Shown piece by piece: positions 46,250-57,088 of a stretch of 64,000 bases of DNA. This DNA is from Ophiura sarsii (lineage: Eukaryota; Echinodermata; Ophiuroidea; Amphilepidida; Ophiuridae). Position numbers and translations under genes: made by a program. The stretch spans positions 24,520,161 to 24,584,160 of the forward strand of contig CM069447.1 of assembly GCA_035610835.1 (NCBI GenBank). Reading direction: 5' to 3'. The notes beneath the pieces are model-generated. The model was given only the letters and a program-made list of their open reading frames with translations, did no database searches and was not told the DNA's origin. Numbering within the stretch: position 1 is the stretch's first letter; the number at the start of each line of letters is the position of its first letter.

Positions 46250-46735
46250 TAACGAATTCCCAACAACGTAATTGAACCGCTAGCCTGCTGGGTTACGTGT
46301 TATCATACTTGGTCGGGGTGTGCAATATTAAACATGTTGGTATTTTATGTCTCAATAAAACAAACTTCCTGAGCGAATAGGATGATTATTAAGCATGAAC
46401 CATGACGTTAAGCGAACAATATGTAGAATGTGTTTTAATACACTTGTACGTTACTTCATCATGGATATGATTACACCTTTCCATATCAACATCACTCTCT
46501 CGTACAGTGTGCTCAAAGCGTGACAGGGCTCGGTAATTAATCACAGTGATCGATGGTTATGATCGACTATTAGGGATGAGCGCATCAATGAAGTTAATTA
46601 TGATTGAGTACGGTACGATGCGCGTGTGGACGACATTGACAAGGGTATGGACATGCTGGCAATAAACTGCTATGCCTTAGCGCCAATAGCGATTATTTTC
46701 AATCCCGTTCCTAATACAAGTAGATTGTTTATAGG
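46250..46735 (+). pseudogene. Walker-B-like block, copy 2 (stop)
   Basis: Nucleotide paralog of 44840-45240 (shared AATTGAACCGCT.GC.TGCT, TTAAGCATGAACCAT, GTGATCGATGGTTATGATCG, GACATTGACAAGGGTAT). The frame reads RAR, stop, LITVIDGYDRLLGMSASMKL. TAA replaces a TTA leucine codon just before the motif. Confidence 0.4.
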
Positions 46736-46926
46736 TCAATAAATGCGTATGTGTTGTTTCGAGAGAAATTAGACAAATCAATGCACGCGCGCTGATGTTG
46801 ATGTGTGAATAATGGCACGACCCCGAAGGGGGAGTGCTATTGTGAGCATATCAACATTTGCGCAAGTGCATTAATTTTTCTAATTTTTCGAGAAACAAAA
46901 CATACGCATGCATTGACCTAATTCAT
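46736..46926. mobile_element. 190-bp hairpin MITE
   Basis: Arms GGTCAATAAATGCGTATGTG... and, on the complement, AGGTCAATGCATGCGTATGT share about 65 bp, including TTAG(A)(C/A)AAAT.AATGCAC and GATGTTGAT / AATGTTGAT. The centre has GACCCCGAAGGGGGAGTGCT. A second small hairpin (ACGCGGAGTGCA / TGCACTCCGCGT) lies at about 47096-47136. Confidence 0.65.
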
Positions 46927-47348
46927 ACACGACACTATATTGATAAAATTCACAATTTAAGCGTAATTTTGATCTATGTAAAACGACTAAAAACACGTTA
47001 ACAAGTTTGTTAACACCCGCAGTGAAAATCGGCGAACCCGCGAATTTTAAACAACGAATCAAAACAAACGCGCACTGCGTGATTTGAACGGCGCACACGC
47101 GGAGTGCAGGTGGACACTTTCAATGCACTCCGCGTATTTGTAATTCCTGCTTCCTGATTGGTTCAACACTACATAGAGTGTATGAATATAGTCTATTCAA
47201 TTGGTGGGTGTCCTGGATAAATGATGGACGATATTCTAGACTGGCATAATATGGAAATAACACGATATGTTGAACCAAGTCTACTTTATATGCATCTGCC
47301 CATATAGATTCTAACATGGTCCGAATAAATATTTCTTAAACAATTTAA

Positions 47349-47729
47349 GTGACACATGCACATCTAGACACAACCAGTAAAGACTCTGACATAAACCTTC
47401 CGTTTGAAAAACCATACCAGCTTCGACAACGCTACAGCATCTGCACATCTAAAACACAAATATACCCGATACTAGAAATATCAAAACTTAATGCTGATAA
47501 GATTAATAACAATAATAACAGACCTGACAAGCGTCGTTGTCCCTTCCTTGTATGCTCATTGTGTATTATTCCTTACGAATCCTTGCGACGAACTGATAAA
47601 TATTCCGAAGGAGTACAATATAAACTGTCTTGGCGGACTCTCGTTTTTCTTATGATAGAGCATGAAGTTAGTTGGAACAGACAGGCGGTGACAAATATTT
47701 GCCACATTAAGAAATGCCATTTGTAATTG
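47349..47729 (+). CDS. Repeated frame, copy 2, 125 codons, intact; unknown function
   Basis: The C-terminal half reads KRRCPFLVCSLCIIPYESLR, RTDKYSEGVQYKLSWRTLVF, LMIEHEVSWNRQAVTNICH. It is the open counterpart of 45827-46060, with GRTLV, RQAVTNI and CPxLVxSLCxIP shared; a weak third copy is at 61355-61660. The CPFLVxSLC string is loosely like the small NxL/PLxLxxLC motif downstream of NACHT Walker B, which is why it is of interest, but I cannot call the family. Exon edges are unknown, and the N-terminal half (THAHLDTTSKDSDINLPF) may not be coding. Confidence 0.3.
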
Positions 47730-47739
47730 AATAAAGCAT

Positions 47740-48177
47740 AGAAAAGTCATGTGACATCCAAGAAGCCTGGATTCTATCTACGATACAAATTATGGCGCAT
47801 TATGGTTACCCTATTATTCACCTACGTATCCCGAGTCCCAGGTATCTTGAAACTGGACACATCTCAGTAGAGAGAGATAGCTGGTAAGAGTGTTAGGCAA
47901 TGTAAAGTAGTGGAGGGTTTATAAGATATTGTGTATGACACACACTCTACCTATGGTTGGTTTAAATCTAATCAGCTATTATACCGACATACTGAAATAG
48001 AATACATGGCCAGGGAATATTAAACTCACACATCGTCTTACAGAGAGGATGCACATGAGATGTTTTCTTTTGGGGCTCATATGGGCAGGTAGAGCAGCGC
48101 TCTTTATAGTTATCTTTAAATTTGTCACAGCTATAGTCTAAGGGAAATAATGAACTATTGTGCATGCTTTAATCAAT
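47740..48177. other. Block collinear with 61750-62390
   Basis: Shared words AAGTCATGTGACAT, AAGAAGCCTGGA, ACTCTACCTATGG, TGAAATAGAATACATG and GGGCTCATATG occur in the same order at both loci. No gene was recognised in the block itself. Confidence 0.6.
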
Positions 48178-48330
48178 TAACACTTTTCACGCGGCTATTG
48201 GTTTTACCATATACCAAATAAAGATTTCAGAAACCTTTCTCAACTGTCAAGGTGTATCTCAAGCATTACTGAACCGATATTAGGCGTGTTTGTACTTATT
48301 TCAATGCTTTTCTCATGGCGATTCCATTCC
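48178..48330 (+). mobile_element. TTAA-family MITE, copy 7 (right half lost)
   Basis: Starts TTAACACTTTTCACGCGGCT, continues through TTCAGAAACCTTTCTCAA and ATTACTGAACCGATATTAGG, and breaks off after CTCATGGCGATTCCA. Confidence 0.75.
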
Positions 48331-48570
48331 AATCATATCGTTAACACTTTCCTATCTGTATACTTGAACATTGGTTCCCCTAGTTGACTCTGACCTGCTG
48401 ATATTATATCAAAACATTCTTAGACGACAGTCTTTAAATCTCGATGCAGTCACTACTATTGATATACCGTCAAGGCAGTGTTCGGTTCCAAAATTATACC
48501 ACTATTTTGAATAACGCTACACATGTACATTGCATGGTTGAAACCCCTGGACTGCTACATTATGTTGGAT

Positions 48571-48736
48571 GCATCTAATGGAAGTCCAAGGTTGTGACCT
48601 CAAAGCAAGTTCAAGGTTTAGAAACCCCTAATGGAACTTCAGGGTTTAGTGAGCTCCAATGCAAGTTCAAATTTAGTGACGATCAAATGAAGCTCAAGGT
48701 TTAGTGAAATCCAATGGAAGTTCAATGTCTAGCAAG
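48571..48736 (+). repeat. About 28-bp minisatellite, six units
   Basis: Units follow the pattern TCCAATGGAAGTTCAAGG then TTTAGTGA with changes in each copy. Confidence 0.85.
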
Positions 48737-49161
48737 GGCATAAACTAATCTTCATAACCCTGAAAGTGGACTACATTTTAGATGATTTATTACAGGCGAA
48801 ATGTCAAATTCACAGGTCCAAAAGTGTTAAGGGAGTAGGAACATAATACCAACAGTTATCAACTGCAAAATGACATTTGTGTAGACAATGCATCAGATAA
48901 GGTAAGATGCCCGGCAATATCTACAGGAAACATGGTCAAACCCTGGAGACACGAAATGGCATCAATAGTGTCCTAAAGGATGGAAGGCTGATCATGTTTC
49001 AATAATCACTGATCAGCAAGGCAGGAAAAATCGACACTAGTTGTAGTGTAGAATTGTATAGCCCTGATGGTAAGCAAATAAGCAACGTATCTGACCTCAC
49101 ATAACCTGGAGAGATAGCTACGGGACATTACATACCTATGAAAACGTCGAAGTAAATACTG

Positions 49162-49335
49162 AAATGCTAGTATGGTTTCAAACACAAAGGTTTATTGGCA
49201 TGCGGTCACAGCTTGGTGTTTAATATACCATCTTAACATAGTTGTTAATGCTAGTATGGTTTTAAACATTTAAACACGAATGTTTTTGGCATGCGGACAT
49301 AGCCTTATGTTTACTTTACCATTGTAACATAGCGG
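49162..49335 (+). repeat. 86-bp tandem duplication
   Basis: AATGCTAGTATGGTTT.AAAC, GGCATGCGG.CA.AGC and TAACATAG occur in two adjacent units starting near 49162 and 49248. Confidence 0.8.
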
Positions 49336-49411
49336 TGTAATACATTATCATGATGATACGACATGGTAAACTAATTCACACACACTTCTACAATCCAGAG
49401 GATGTTACAAT

Positions 49412-49655
49412 TGTTACACTTTACACGCGGCAAGCGTCTGCAGACGACATTCCAAAATATCACAACATGTTTCAAAAATGTCAAAATCGTTGAATTTCAT
49501 TACCATATTTGGAATCAGCATGAGAAATGCATCAAATCAAGTACACACACGCCAAGAATTGGTTCAGTATTCCTTAAAATAGACCATGAAAGGTTTCTGA
49601 AAAATCTGTTTTGTATATGGTAAAACCGATAACCGCGTGGAAAATGTTAAGACAC
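49412..49655 (-). mobile_element. TTAA-family MITE, copy 8
   Basis: Near full length, minus orientation: TTACACTTTACACGCGGCAA, GTCTGCAGACGACATTCCAA, ending ATAACCGCGTGGAAAATGTT and TTAA. Confidence 0.8.
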
Positions 49656-50862
49656 AAAAATGATCACTGACCTGTAAGATTCTTGTCCTGATTGAAAATT
49701 GACACTTGATAAATCCATTGCGTATGCATCTATCGCGTACCCCGACGATGCACTGATTGAAACTCCTTAACCCGACTTGTTTTAAGTGTGTCACTCTGAT
49801 TTGAATTTCTCTGTAATTGCATTTTAATTACCATTTTCTGAATGTTATAACGCGGCGTTTGGGATAGTAGAGCCGTTAAAGTTTTTACATAACTGCGTAG
49901 TATTCAGTGCCTTTAGGGAGTTCGTCCTTGTTAGACTTGCTAATTCAGACGGCACTATTATGCACCGTTATTCTTGACAGTTTTTAAAGGGGCTGGGCGC
50001 ATCAAGTACAAGGTCCATTTTTTTTAGTTTGACGAATTAGGTTGCTCACACTTGTAAGATGATTTTCAAATGATAAATTAATACAATATTATATACCAGC
50101 AGGTTTAATCGTGATTGAGCAGCACTGATTTGCACCAAACGTGGAACCTAGCCACTATGTTAAGACTTCACTGCGATTCCCCTAAGGTCAATGGTTAATG
50201 GGCTATTTTACTAAATTGTGTTCATAAAGCACATTTCATCAGTCAGGGTACAGAGACAATGTATACATAGTCCTCGAATAATTTTGTCGATCGGAATTAC
50301 CAGAATTATTCTATTCATGCTATTGCTGGGCTTTTGATGTATGATCGATAGAGGTGACGAAATCCTTGCGATCATAATCGCACCACCTTTTACTTCAAAA
50401 TCGCTGAAAAGGGTCTAAAATCGGGTCTTAACATCAATGTAACTTCGCTTTCTGTCAGCCAATTTTTATATACATGTATGTTGGTAAACAAATCTGTTTT
50501 TTCCTTCATGTAATTATGCACGGGATTAGTGTAATAGAGTCTTAACACTAGTATAGCCGATGAATGAAGTACATCGGGGATACACCAACACACTGTCTAA
50601 CGTGTTGTAGTTCCGAGTGAAACAGTTTACAGGCCGTCTCGTTCACAGGTTCCCCTAATAATATTCCTATAATGTTGTACAGCGAAGGGTTTTCTCCGTA
50701 AACCTAACTTGATGATAACATTTGTCAAATGACGTCCATATAAATCCCTTACATAAAAGTCAACTGGGAATCTATAGTGCACAAGAACTACTTCAAAAAA
50801 ACTAAATCTCTTCAAACTTACGATTTAATTATGTCGACGGTCTATTTCACTTCTTCTGGACA
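49656..50862. other. No supported feature
   Basis: No repeats or exons recognised. The minus-strand frames at 50390-50593 and 50627-50815 have no support beyond being open. Confidence 0.4.
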
Positions 50863-50888
50863 ATGACGTCGATTTACAGCCACAATGT

Positions 50889-51125
50889 GTGTACACCATG
50901 CCTCTCGAAGCGCGCATATATGGTCAAGAAGAAGAAAAGAATCTGTCTCACATACCCCGCGCGCATAAGTATGTGCAGTCAATTTTGGCGCATAACCCTA
51001 CGCGATGGGCCCAATGTTTTTTTGGTTTTTTTTGTGGTCCGAAACAAATTGAAAAAGAATTGGCTGCCATAGCTATTTTTAACAAAAAAACAATAACAAA
51101 TCGCATATCGCTTAGCTCTTTTTAA
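50889..51125 (+). CDS. Candidate first exon/short ORF, unknown
   Basis: The frame reads MYTMPLEARIYGQEEEKNLS, HIPRAHKYVQSILAHNPTRW, then a KQIEKELAAIAIFNKK stretch. The second ATG (50898) would give MPLEARIYG. Composition is protein-like in the first 65 codons. A CRE-like ATGACGTCGAT (50863-50873), the same 11-mer as near 31920 on the minus strand, lies just upstream. The last part overlaps a 57-bp tandem repeat, so the 3' end is doubtful. I recognise no family. Confidence 0.25.
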   Translation: MYTMPLEARIYGQEEEKNLSHIPRAHKYVQSILAHNPTRWAQCFFGFFCGPKQIEKELAAIAIFNKKTITNRISLSSF

Positions 51126-51195
51126 GCCTACTAGCTGCAATCAAAAAGTCAATAAAAATCGCATATCGCCTAGCTCTTTTCAGGCCTACTAACTG
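51095..51195 (+). repeat. 57-bp tandem repeat, two units
   Basis: AATCGCATATCGCTTAGCTC and AATCGCATATCGCCTAGCTC start the two units, each ending near AGCCTACTAGCTG / GGCCTACTAACTG. Sequence from 51200 to 52020 shows nothing further. Confidence 0.85.
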
Positions 51196-52022
51196 AAACT
51201 GGTGAACGGCGTAGTGATGTCACTGCAGTGTAGAAGTGAAATAAAGTATGGGTTGCTCTAGTATCAACTGATCAGAACTGAATAGTACGTCATAACACTT
51301 ACCTGGTGCCATCAACAGGAGCAGCATGAAAGGTAATAGATAAAAATAAAACATAATTAGAGAATGACTTTTATAATAAAGTGGACAAAGTTAGGAAAAG
51401 ATTACATTGAAATTCCCCGGGAAATATAATTGTGAGTGATATCAGTCATTTTGAATCGATAACTTTTTAATTATTACATTTTAAATAATTGTACACGATA
51501 ATTATAATCACAACATATTGCACATGTTGTTGACTTTCTCAATCATGCCATGACGATTGTGTGTACACACTAGACGAAGAATTCTCAAAATATTCAGCCA
51601 GATTTTATATTATAACTCGTATAATATAACATAGTCCTAACTAAAATATAATTGTCCTTCTACAGAGTGGAACCTGTTGTATACGTAAAGTATAGGTATT
51701 TCTTCTATATACGTTAACACTTGCGTATCCAAATAATCAAAGCAAAACGTATATTAAAAGGATCTTATAATTCCACTAGTGATCAATTCATAATCATTAA
51801 TATTTGGTTAATTCTTACGCAGATCTCGATCATTCAGTAATACAAACTATAACGAACTTTGCATTTTTTTTTGTTGCGTCGATTTACATCGAAAAGACAA
51901 ACCACTCTATTATGTTGACATGATGGACTTCATATATTTATTTCGCATGGTTTAGGCAAGAAATGAATGTGACACCGCTTCAAATTATGAACTTATTCTA
52001 TAAAAAATGGTGCATGCACATA

Positions 52023-52253
52023 TTAACATTTTCCACACGGCTATAAGTTTCACCATACAAAACAGATTTTTCAAAAACAAAGTCTCAATGATTACTGAAC
52101 CAATACTAGACATGTGTGTTTTTATTGTAATGCATTTGTCATGGTGAGTCCAAATATGGTGATGGAATTAAACAATTCTGACATTTTTAAAGCATGTTAT
52201 GACACTTTCGAACCGTCGTCTGCAGACAACTATCGTGTGGAAAGTGTTAAGAT
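52023..52253 (+). mobile_element. TTAA-family MITE, copy 9
   Basis: TTAACATTTTCCACACGGCT at the left, CTATCGTGTGGAAAGTGTTA (then A) at the right, with TTAA on both sides. The 119-codon frame at 52114-52473 starts inside it and is not called. Confidence 0.8.
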
Positions 52254-53086
52254 TGTTATACTTAGGTGCTGGATGTCATTCATCTTCAGTTACTTCCTAT
52301 GGGATGGCCACCAACCGTATGGAATTACATGGCGTTTCGGATTTTGCCTAGGCAAAATGGCTACTAGCTCACGGATATGGCTCTCGCCTAACTACTGGAT
52401 GCAAATATTTCAACGTTATATTAAAAAGGGGTTTTGGAACAGCAATTGTGTAATTATTACTTCTATTCAATAATTTTAATCATCATTTAGGGTGTAGCAC
52501 TATACAGGGTGAGTAATAAAAACGGCAATAGTGGAAAGAAGCCATTTTGTTTTCAAATCCAAGTTGATGTTTGAAATTGTTCAAACGTTATAAGAACAAC
52601 ATAGTTGTTACTAATTTCATGTGCAAAAATTAAGTCAATCGCATTTTCTGTTTGCCTTTGGTGAACCTTTTTACACATGCACCCATTTAACACGCTTGTC
52701 CACGAAACACTCAACACATGCATACTATGGCAATTTGCGTCGCTCATGAACATTTGAAAATTCAAGTAAATTAGTGGTAATTTATTGGTATTTAATGCAT
52801 TTTTCTTGTTTACATGGATGATAAAATAATCAACTTACATAGCCCAAGCTATGAATTGCTTATAATGTTCTTAATTTAAAGGGGTCGGTTCAATTTACCA
52901 TATGAAGATGGAAACGAATCGAATAATGCACAGGCTCCTACGAAGCACATGTGCATGTATGTCAGCTTTTACATTTTCACTGTTTAATGTAAATTTTGTA
53001 TTTTCTTGAAAATACTCTGATTCGAGTATCCGAGTATTGAAGGCATATCGATTTATTAGAGATAATACAACTCAAAATTCGTTTAA

Positions 53087-53378
53087 AGGTATATGACCCG
53101 ATCACTTCTTTGTGGCTATGATTTTTTTTTTACATCAAGATATTTTGGTATCAGAAGAATCCCCATATTTTTCTCATTATGTCTGTAAAATATTAGGGCC
53201 CCGAAATGTTTCATTTGGAAATTATAGGCTAAAATGTGGTGAATTACTGCCAAAGGTGGTTAACCACCAGCCAGTCTGTGTACTACGCAGTGGGCACATG
53301 TATTTTGACCTTGAGCTTCTAAAAATAGAACCATTGGAGTTATGCAACTCAAACTTTGGAATGCAACAATTTTAAGGA
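53087..53378 (+). repeat. Dispersed repeat, about 300 bp, copy 2
   Basis: Full-length match to 14226-14528 (see that entry). The 87-codon frame inside is not open in the other copy. Confidence 0.75.
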
Positions 53379-53399
53379 TTTCGATGTATATTTAAAGAT

Positions 53400-54720
53400 T
53401 CCGTAAATACATAGATAATTGACCTCCTGGTACAGTACTGAAAGCCTTGTATGTATTATGAAGGAATGCTGCGTTGCTAACTACAAACCGTCTGCAACCG
53501 ATGCATATATCAAGTTTCTTCTATCACAACTTCGAACCCAGTAACCCGACATCTTGGTTGAGGGAAGACGCCACATTTAAATGTATAGCTAGAACTTCAA
53601 GGGGGTGTGGACCGTCAGCATAGCTGTAAAACTGCGGTAACTTCTCCATTATTCATTAAATCTATATCAAAGTATTCATATTTTTGCAGAAAAGGGTTCA
53701 ATGAATCCAACCATGATCATGAAATTGACCAATTTGGAGATAATGGTTAAAAACACCTTTTTTTTTACCCTTTTTTGGTTTGGAAAAGATAACTAGTAAT
53801 ATATTGTGTCAATTTTTGTCATACTAGTTTTATTATAATTCTGATATAATTCCCTAGGAAGTTTTTTTTTGCCACTTTTTGGTCTATAATTTATATAGAT
53901 TAAATGAATAATGAAGAAGTTATGGCAGTTTTCAAAGGCAATACCTGAGGGTCCACACCCCCTTAAGCCTTTGCATTACCAATGTACTCAATATTTGTAC
54001 GGCAAGCGTTTTTGAAAATACTCTCTATATGCCAATATTAAACAAGGTGTAAAAAAAGACCAACAAAAAGTATGAAGTTTCATTTAAAAACATGCGGACG
54101 TATGTTCGGACCCGTCATTTTGCAAAGCGGAAGATTTTTCCAATACAAAATGTTACCAAATCAATTTCACGATTGGTTGGTCGGACCGGTATTTTTCCTA
54201 TTTTTTGCTTGTTTATTAGTAAATTTGGTATTTATTTATATGTTCGCTTGTTATTGGCCTTATTTCTGACATTGCGATTGACAAGCTGTGATAGGTGTTT
54301 CGAACCTAATTTAATGATAATGATAATGCATGGTGTCGCGGGCGAAGGTAAATCCATTTTAAAATTCATCCACGTTGCAAACCAATGCGTGAACTCTTCA
54401 CACCGCGAGAGTGATAAAATGCAACCCGCTGTTACGGTTTGCGGAGCATTTAAGAATTTGTGGGAATTTCATTAAATAAGAAATAAGTCGATTATTTGCA
54501 CATTAATATTCTGTGAGAGTATCCGTATAGTCACTTGCACTTTCCACTTTCTTGAACATGGGCAATGGAGATTCAACAACATTGACTAACAGGGTGATTC
54601 AGAATAAATGTAAAGTTGAACAATGTATTATTGTTTTTAAACTCGGCAAAGTCAAATCAGATCAATTCAGATTATCTTTATATTGGTTTTCGGGTAAGAC
54701 TGTACACTCCTGACATGCTC
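53400..54720 (+). repeat. Diverged fifth P-loop unit
   Basis: GGTACAGTACTGAAAGCCTT, TTATGAAGGAATGCTGCGTT and CCGTCTGCA (53430-53500) match the array blocks TACTGAATACCGTTCGAAAG, TTATGAAAGAGTTTGGCGTC and CCGTCTGCA. After the P-loop, TCGATTATTTGCACATTAAT, TTCTGTGAGAGT and TTCAACAACATTG (54490-54590) match TCGATTATTGGCACATTCAA, TTCTGCAAGTGT and TTCAACATTG. Between these anchors the sequence is strongly diverged. Confidence 0.6.
54092..54475 (+). CDS. P-loop frame, locus II (unit E), 127 codons
   Basis: The second half reads MIMHGVAGEGKSILKFIHVA then NQCVN. GVAGEGKS is a complete GxxxxGKS Walker A motif, preceded by hydrophobic residues. Compared with the array, the codons are CAT GGT GTC GCG GGC GAA GGT AAA TCC ATT TTA. 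The glycines, lysine and hydroxyl residue are kept while third positions change, as expected if the motif was selected. Unlike array units B-D the frame continues 41 codons past the motif to a TAA at 54473-54475. The N-terminal half (up to about codon 75) is probably intron or unrelated. No Walker B nearby; the nearest candidate is at 60770. Confidence 0.4.
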   Translation: MRTYVRTRHFAKRKIFPIQNVTKSISRLVGRTGIFPIFCLFISKFGIYLYVRLLLALFLTLRLTSCDRCFEPNLMIMIMHGVAGEGKSILKFIHVANQCVNSSHRESDKMQPAVTVCGAFKNLWEFH

Positions 54721-54737
54721 GCAACCTCAGTGTACCG

Positions 54738-55405
54738 GGTGGTTCAAAAAAAAGTTGACCCAAGTTCAAAGTAATTTTTCAACCACATTCAAAGTTTCAG
54801 ATAATTTCTTCTGTTTGCTTAGTCTTAATCAGCAGTAAGTTTTGAAATTATCCTGAAAAGATGGCACGTTTAGCTTGTTTGGTTCTTCAGATATGGTTCA
54901 TTACAGAAAACATGTACAAAACTGACTTGTCCACGGGAGCGTTATTTAGTTTTTGTCTTAAACAAAACAGCATGCTCTAGTTTCAGAATTGAAAAGCCCG
55001 CCCTGACAAAGTATCCCAATCTCTATGCTTATGTGCCATTCACATTCAACAAAGAAACGTAGATACGTATATAATAGGTAGGTAATGTCAAGCACCAGAC
55101 AGAATATGTCTCAGATGTCTCCTTGTTTCTTTTTCTCCTATTTTTACAATTTGTGACCAATCGTGTGTAAGTCCACTTTGTGCATTCCATCTCTATTAAA
55201 GGACGCTCCCGTGGCCAAGGCAGCTTTGTGCATGCTTTCTGTAATGAACCATATCTGAAGAACCAACCAAGATAAATGTACCATCTTATCAGGATAATTT
55301 CAAAACTTACTGCTGATTAAGACTAAGCAAACAGAAATTATCTGAAACTTTAAATGTGGTTCAAAAATTACTTTGAACTTTGGTCAACTTATTTTTTGAA
55401 CCACC
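54738..55405. mobile_element. 668-bp TIR element, GGTGGTTCAAAAAA ends
   Basis: Ends GGTGGTTCAAAAAAAAGTTG and, on the complement, GGTGGTTCAAAAAATAAGTT. Inverted arms of about 230 bp share CAAAGTAATTTTT, TCAGATAATTTC, TTGCTTAGTCTTAATCAGCA and GATATGGTTCATTACAGAAA. No target duplication was resolved and there is no coding capacity. Confidence 0.8.
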
Positions 55406-55624
55406 AAGTATAATTGCGATCATGCTCCTTTTTCAAAAAAGGTTCTTATCACTGCAATGTAAACATATTAAAATGATAATTTAGTATATTAATTTAGTAT
55501 GGTAATTATTTCATTGATTATGATTTATTCCCTTTCAAGTACAACCGACATAGCATAATTATACTGCATTTAATTTGGACAACATTCTTTTAGATATAAT
55601 GAACGTTTAATGTACCAGACCTTA

Positions 55625-55840
55625 CTAATGAATGAATGAATGAAAACTTGATTTATTAAGCGCTCTTATCAAGCGCATTTTCAAGAAACACGATCAATGC
55701 GCTTTACAGGAATTACATAATTAAAAAAATACCAATCTAGATACAGTGAAAAAGGTTATAAGATAACTAAATATACAAAGTAAATAATATACAGATACAA
55801 TTTAAGCATTAAAAAGGACGGATTACGGATCGTCCCCCTG
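55625..55840 (-). mobile_element. LINE/SINE 3' end with (CATT)n tail
   Basis: On the minus strand: CCTGTAAAGCGCATTGATCG, then GCGCTTAATAAATCAAG and a CATT repeat tail (55628-55644). This is the same style of AAGCGC...ATAAAT tail as at 14965-15035. No ORF remnant was recognised upstream. Confidence 0.55.
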
Positions 55841-55869
55841 CTGCTAGACCTCTAAATTGTATACCAACT

Positions 55870-56010
55870 GCATTCATTCAGCAGTAAGCATTCATATACC
55901 TACAAGGTAATCCTACGGTCAATTACCTAAATAGTATGTGGGATAGGTCCATGCCGTGATGAAAATAATTGAGTGTAATAACATGCTGGTCAGTGTGAAG
56001 AAATGACCTA
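55870..56010 (+). repeat. Fragment of the P-loop unit tail
   Basis: TTCAGCAGTAAGCATTCA, ACGGTCAATTACCTAAATAG, TATGTGGGA and TTGAGTGTAATAACATGCTG match the 3' part of the array units (for example 38400-38520). Confidence 0.85.
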
Positions 56011-56089
56011 AGCGCTGGTCGTTCAACATGTAAACTTGTCTCCAAGTAACTATCACAAGAGTTAAAACTGGCGATAAGACTGTAACTGC

Positions 56090-56315
56090 TAGTGCATCAA
56101 AGTTATGAAATTATCAACCTATATTTGGCGCTCTTTTTCTGTTATTGCTTTCAGGAAGGCACTCGAGATATATTTGTTCCCCCATCTAATTTGTTTGTTT
56201 GTTGTTAACTTATGTTATTTTGTATCTTTGTAAGCGCGTTGAGCCTCCGGTGAATAACGCATCACAAATACTTGTGTTATGTATGTATGTTTCAATAAAG
56301 TTCCTCCATGTCCTT
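56090..56315 (+). mobile_element. LINE 3' end, degraded
   Basis: A frame FRKALEIYLFPHLI recalls the (F)K..L(K/E)T.LF terminus of CR1/L2-type ORF2. Then GTAAGCGCGTTGAG, CGCATCACAAATAC and a (TATG)n tail follow. Confidence 0.4.
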
Positions 56316-56424
56316 AGGAGCAATAATACCCATCAATCTGCAAGGTGACGGCACCGGATATCTCATGAAATATTCTTGACAATACATCCGGTGTAATCCA
56401 GGCAATATGATAACATATTATAAA

Positions 56425-57088
56425 ACAAGGTCTTCTAAAAAACTGGGTGGACAAGTGTTTTTAGTGTCAAAAGGATAATGAGAAGACTTGGAATGGATCT
56501 GTTGAATTTTGTGGAAGTCGGCAAGAGGATCACTAGTGTGTTGTTTCTGGAAGGAAATCACCGAGACGTTATGTGAGCGATAGGCCCTATGTGGTGAAGT
56601 TTATGGAGAGAAAAAAAATTGAAAGAAAATATATCATAATTTATAATTTAATTTAAATTCCAATGTTTATTAATTACGAGAAAAACGTAATTTATGACAA
56701 ATTCAAAAATGCAACAAAATAACTTGGATTTCCCGGGGCGCCAGGATAATTATTATAATACTAATAGTCAATCGTTTTGTAACAAGGTCTTCTAAAAAAC
56801 TGGGGGGGGGGGGGGGGGGGGGGGACTTGGAATGGATCTGTTGAATTTTGTGGAAGTTGGCAAGAGGATCACAGTGTGTTGTTTTTGGAAGGAAATCACC
56901 GAGACGTTTGTGAGCTAGGCCTATATCATTATGGTGAAGTTAAGAAAAAGAATTGAAAGAAAAAATATCATTATTTATAATTTAATTTTAAATTCCAATG
57001 ACAAATTTAAAAGTGCACAAAATAACTTGGATTTCCCAAGGCGCGAACTTGGGACCGCCAGGATAATTTGTAGTCAATCGTTTTGTAA
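56425..57088 (+). repeat. 357-bp tandem duplication with a poly-G replacement
   Basis: Copy 1 (56425-56781) and copy 2 (56782-57088) both begin ACAAGGTCTTCTAAAAAACT, then share ACTTGGAATGGATCTGTTGA, GGAAATCACCGAGACGTT and AATAACTTGGATTTCCC. Between AACTGG and ACTTGG, copy 1 has 39 ordinary bases while copy 2 has only G, giving a 23-G run at 56802-56824. The 72-codon frame at 56931-57149 is not open in copy 1. Confidence 0.85.

Noticed and set aside
52114..52473. 119-codon plus-strand frame
   Set aside because: Its first third is a TTAA-family MITE and the rest has no recognisable domain or splice context.
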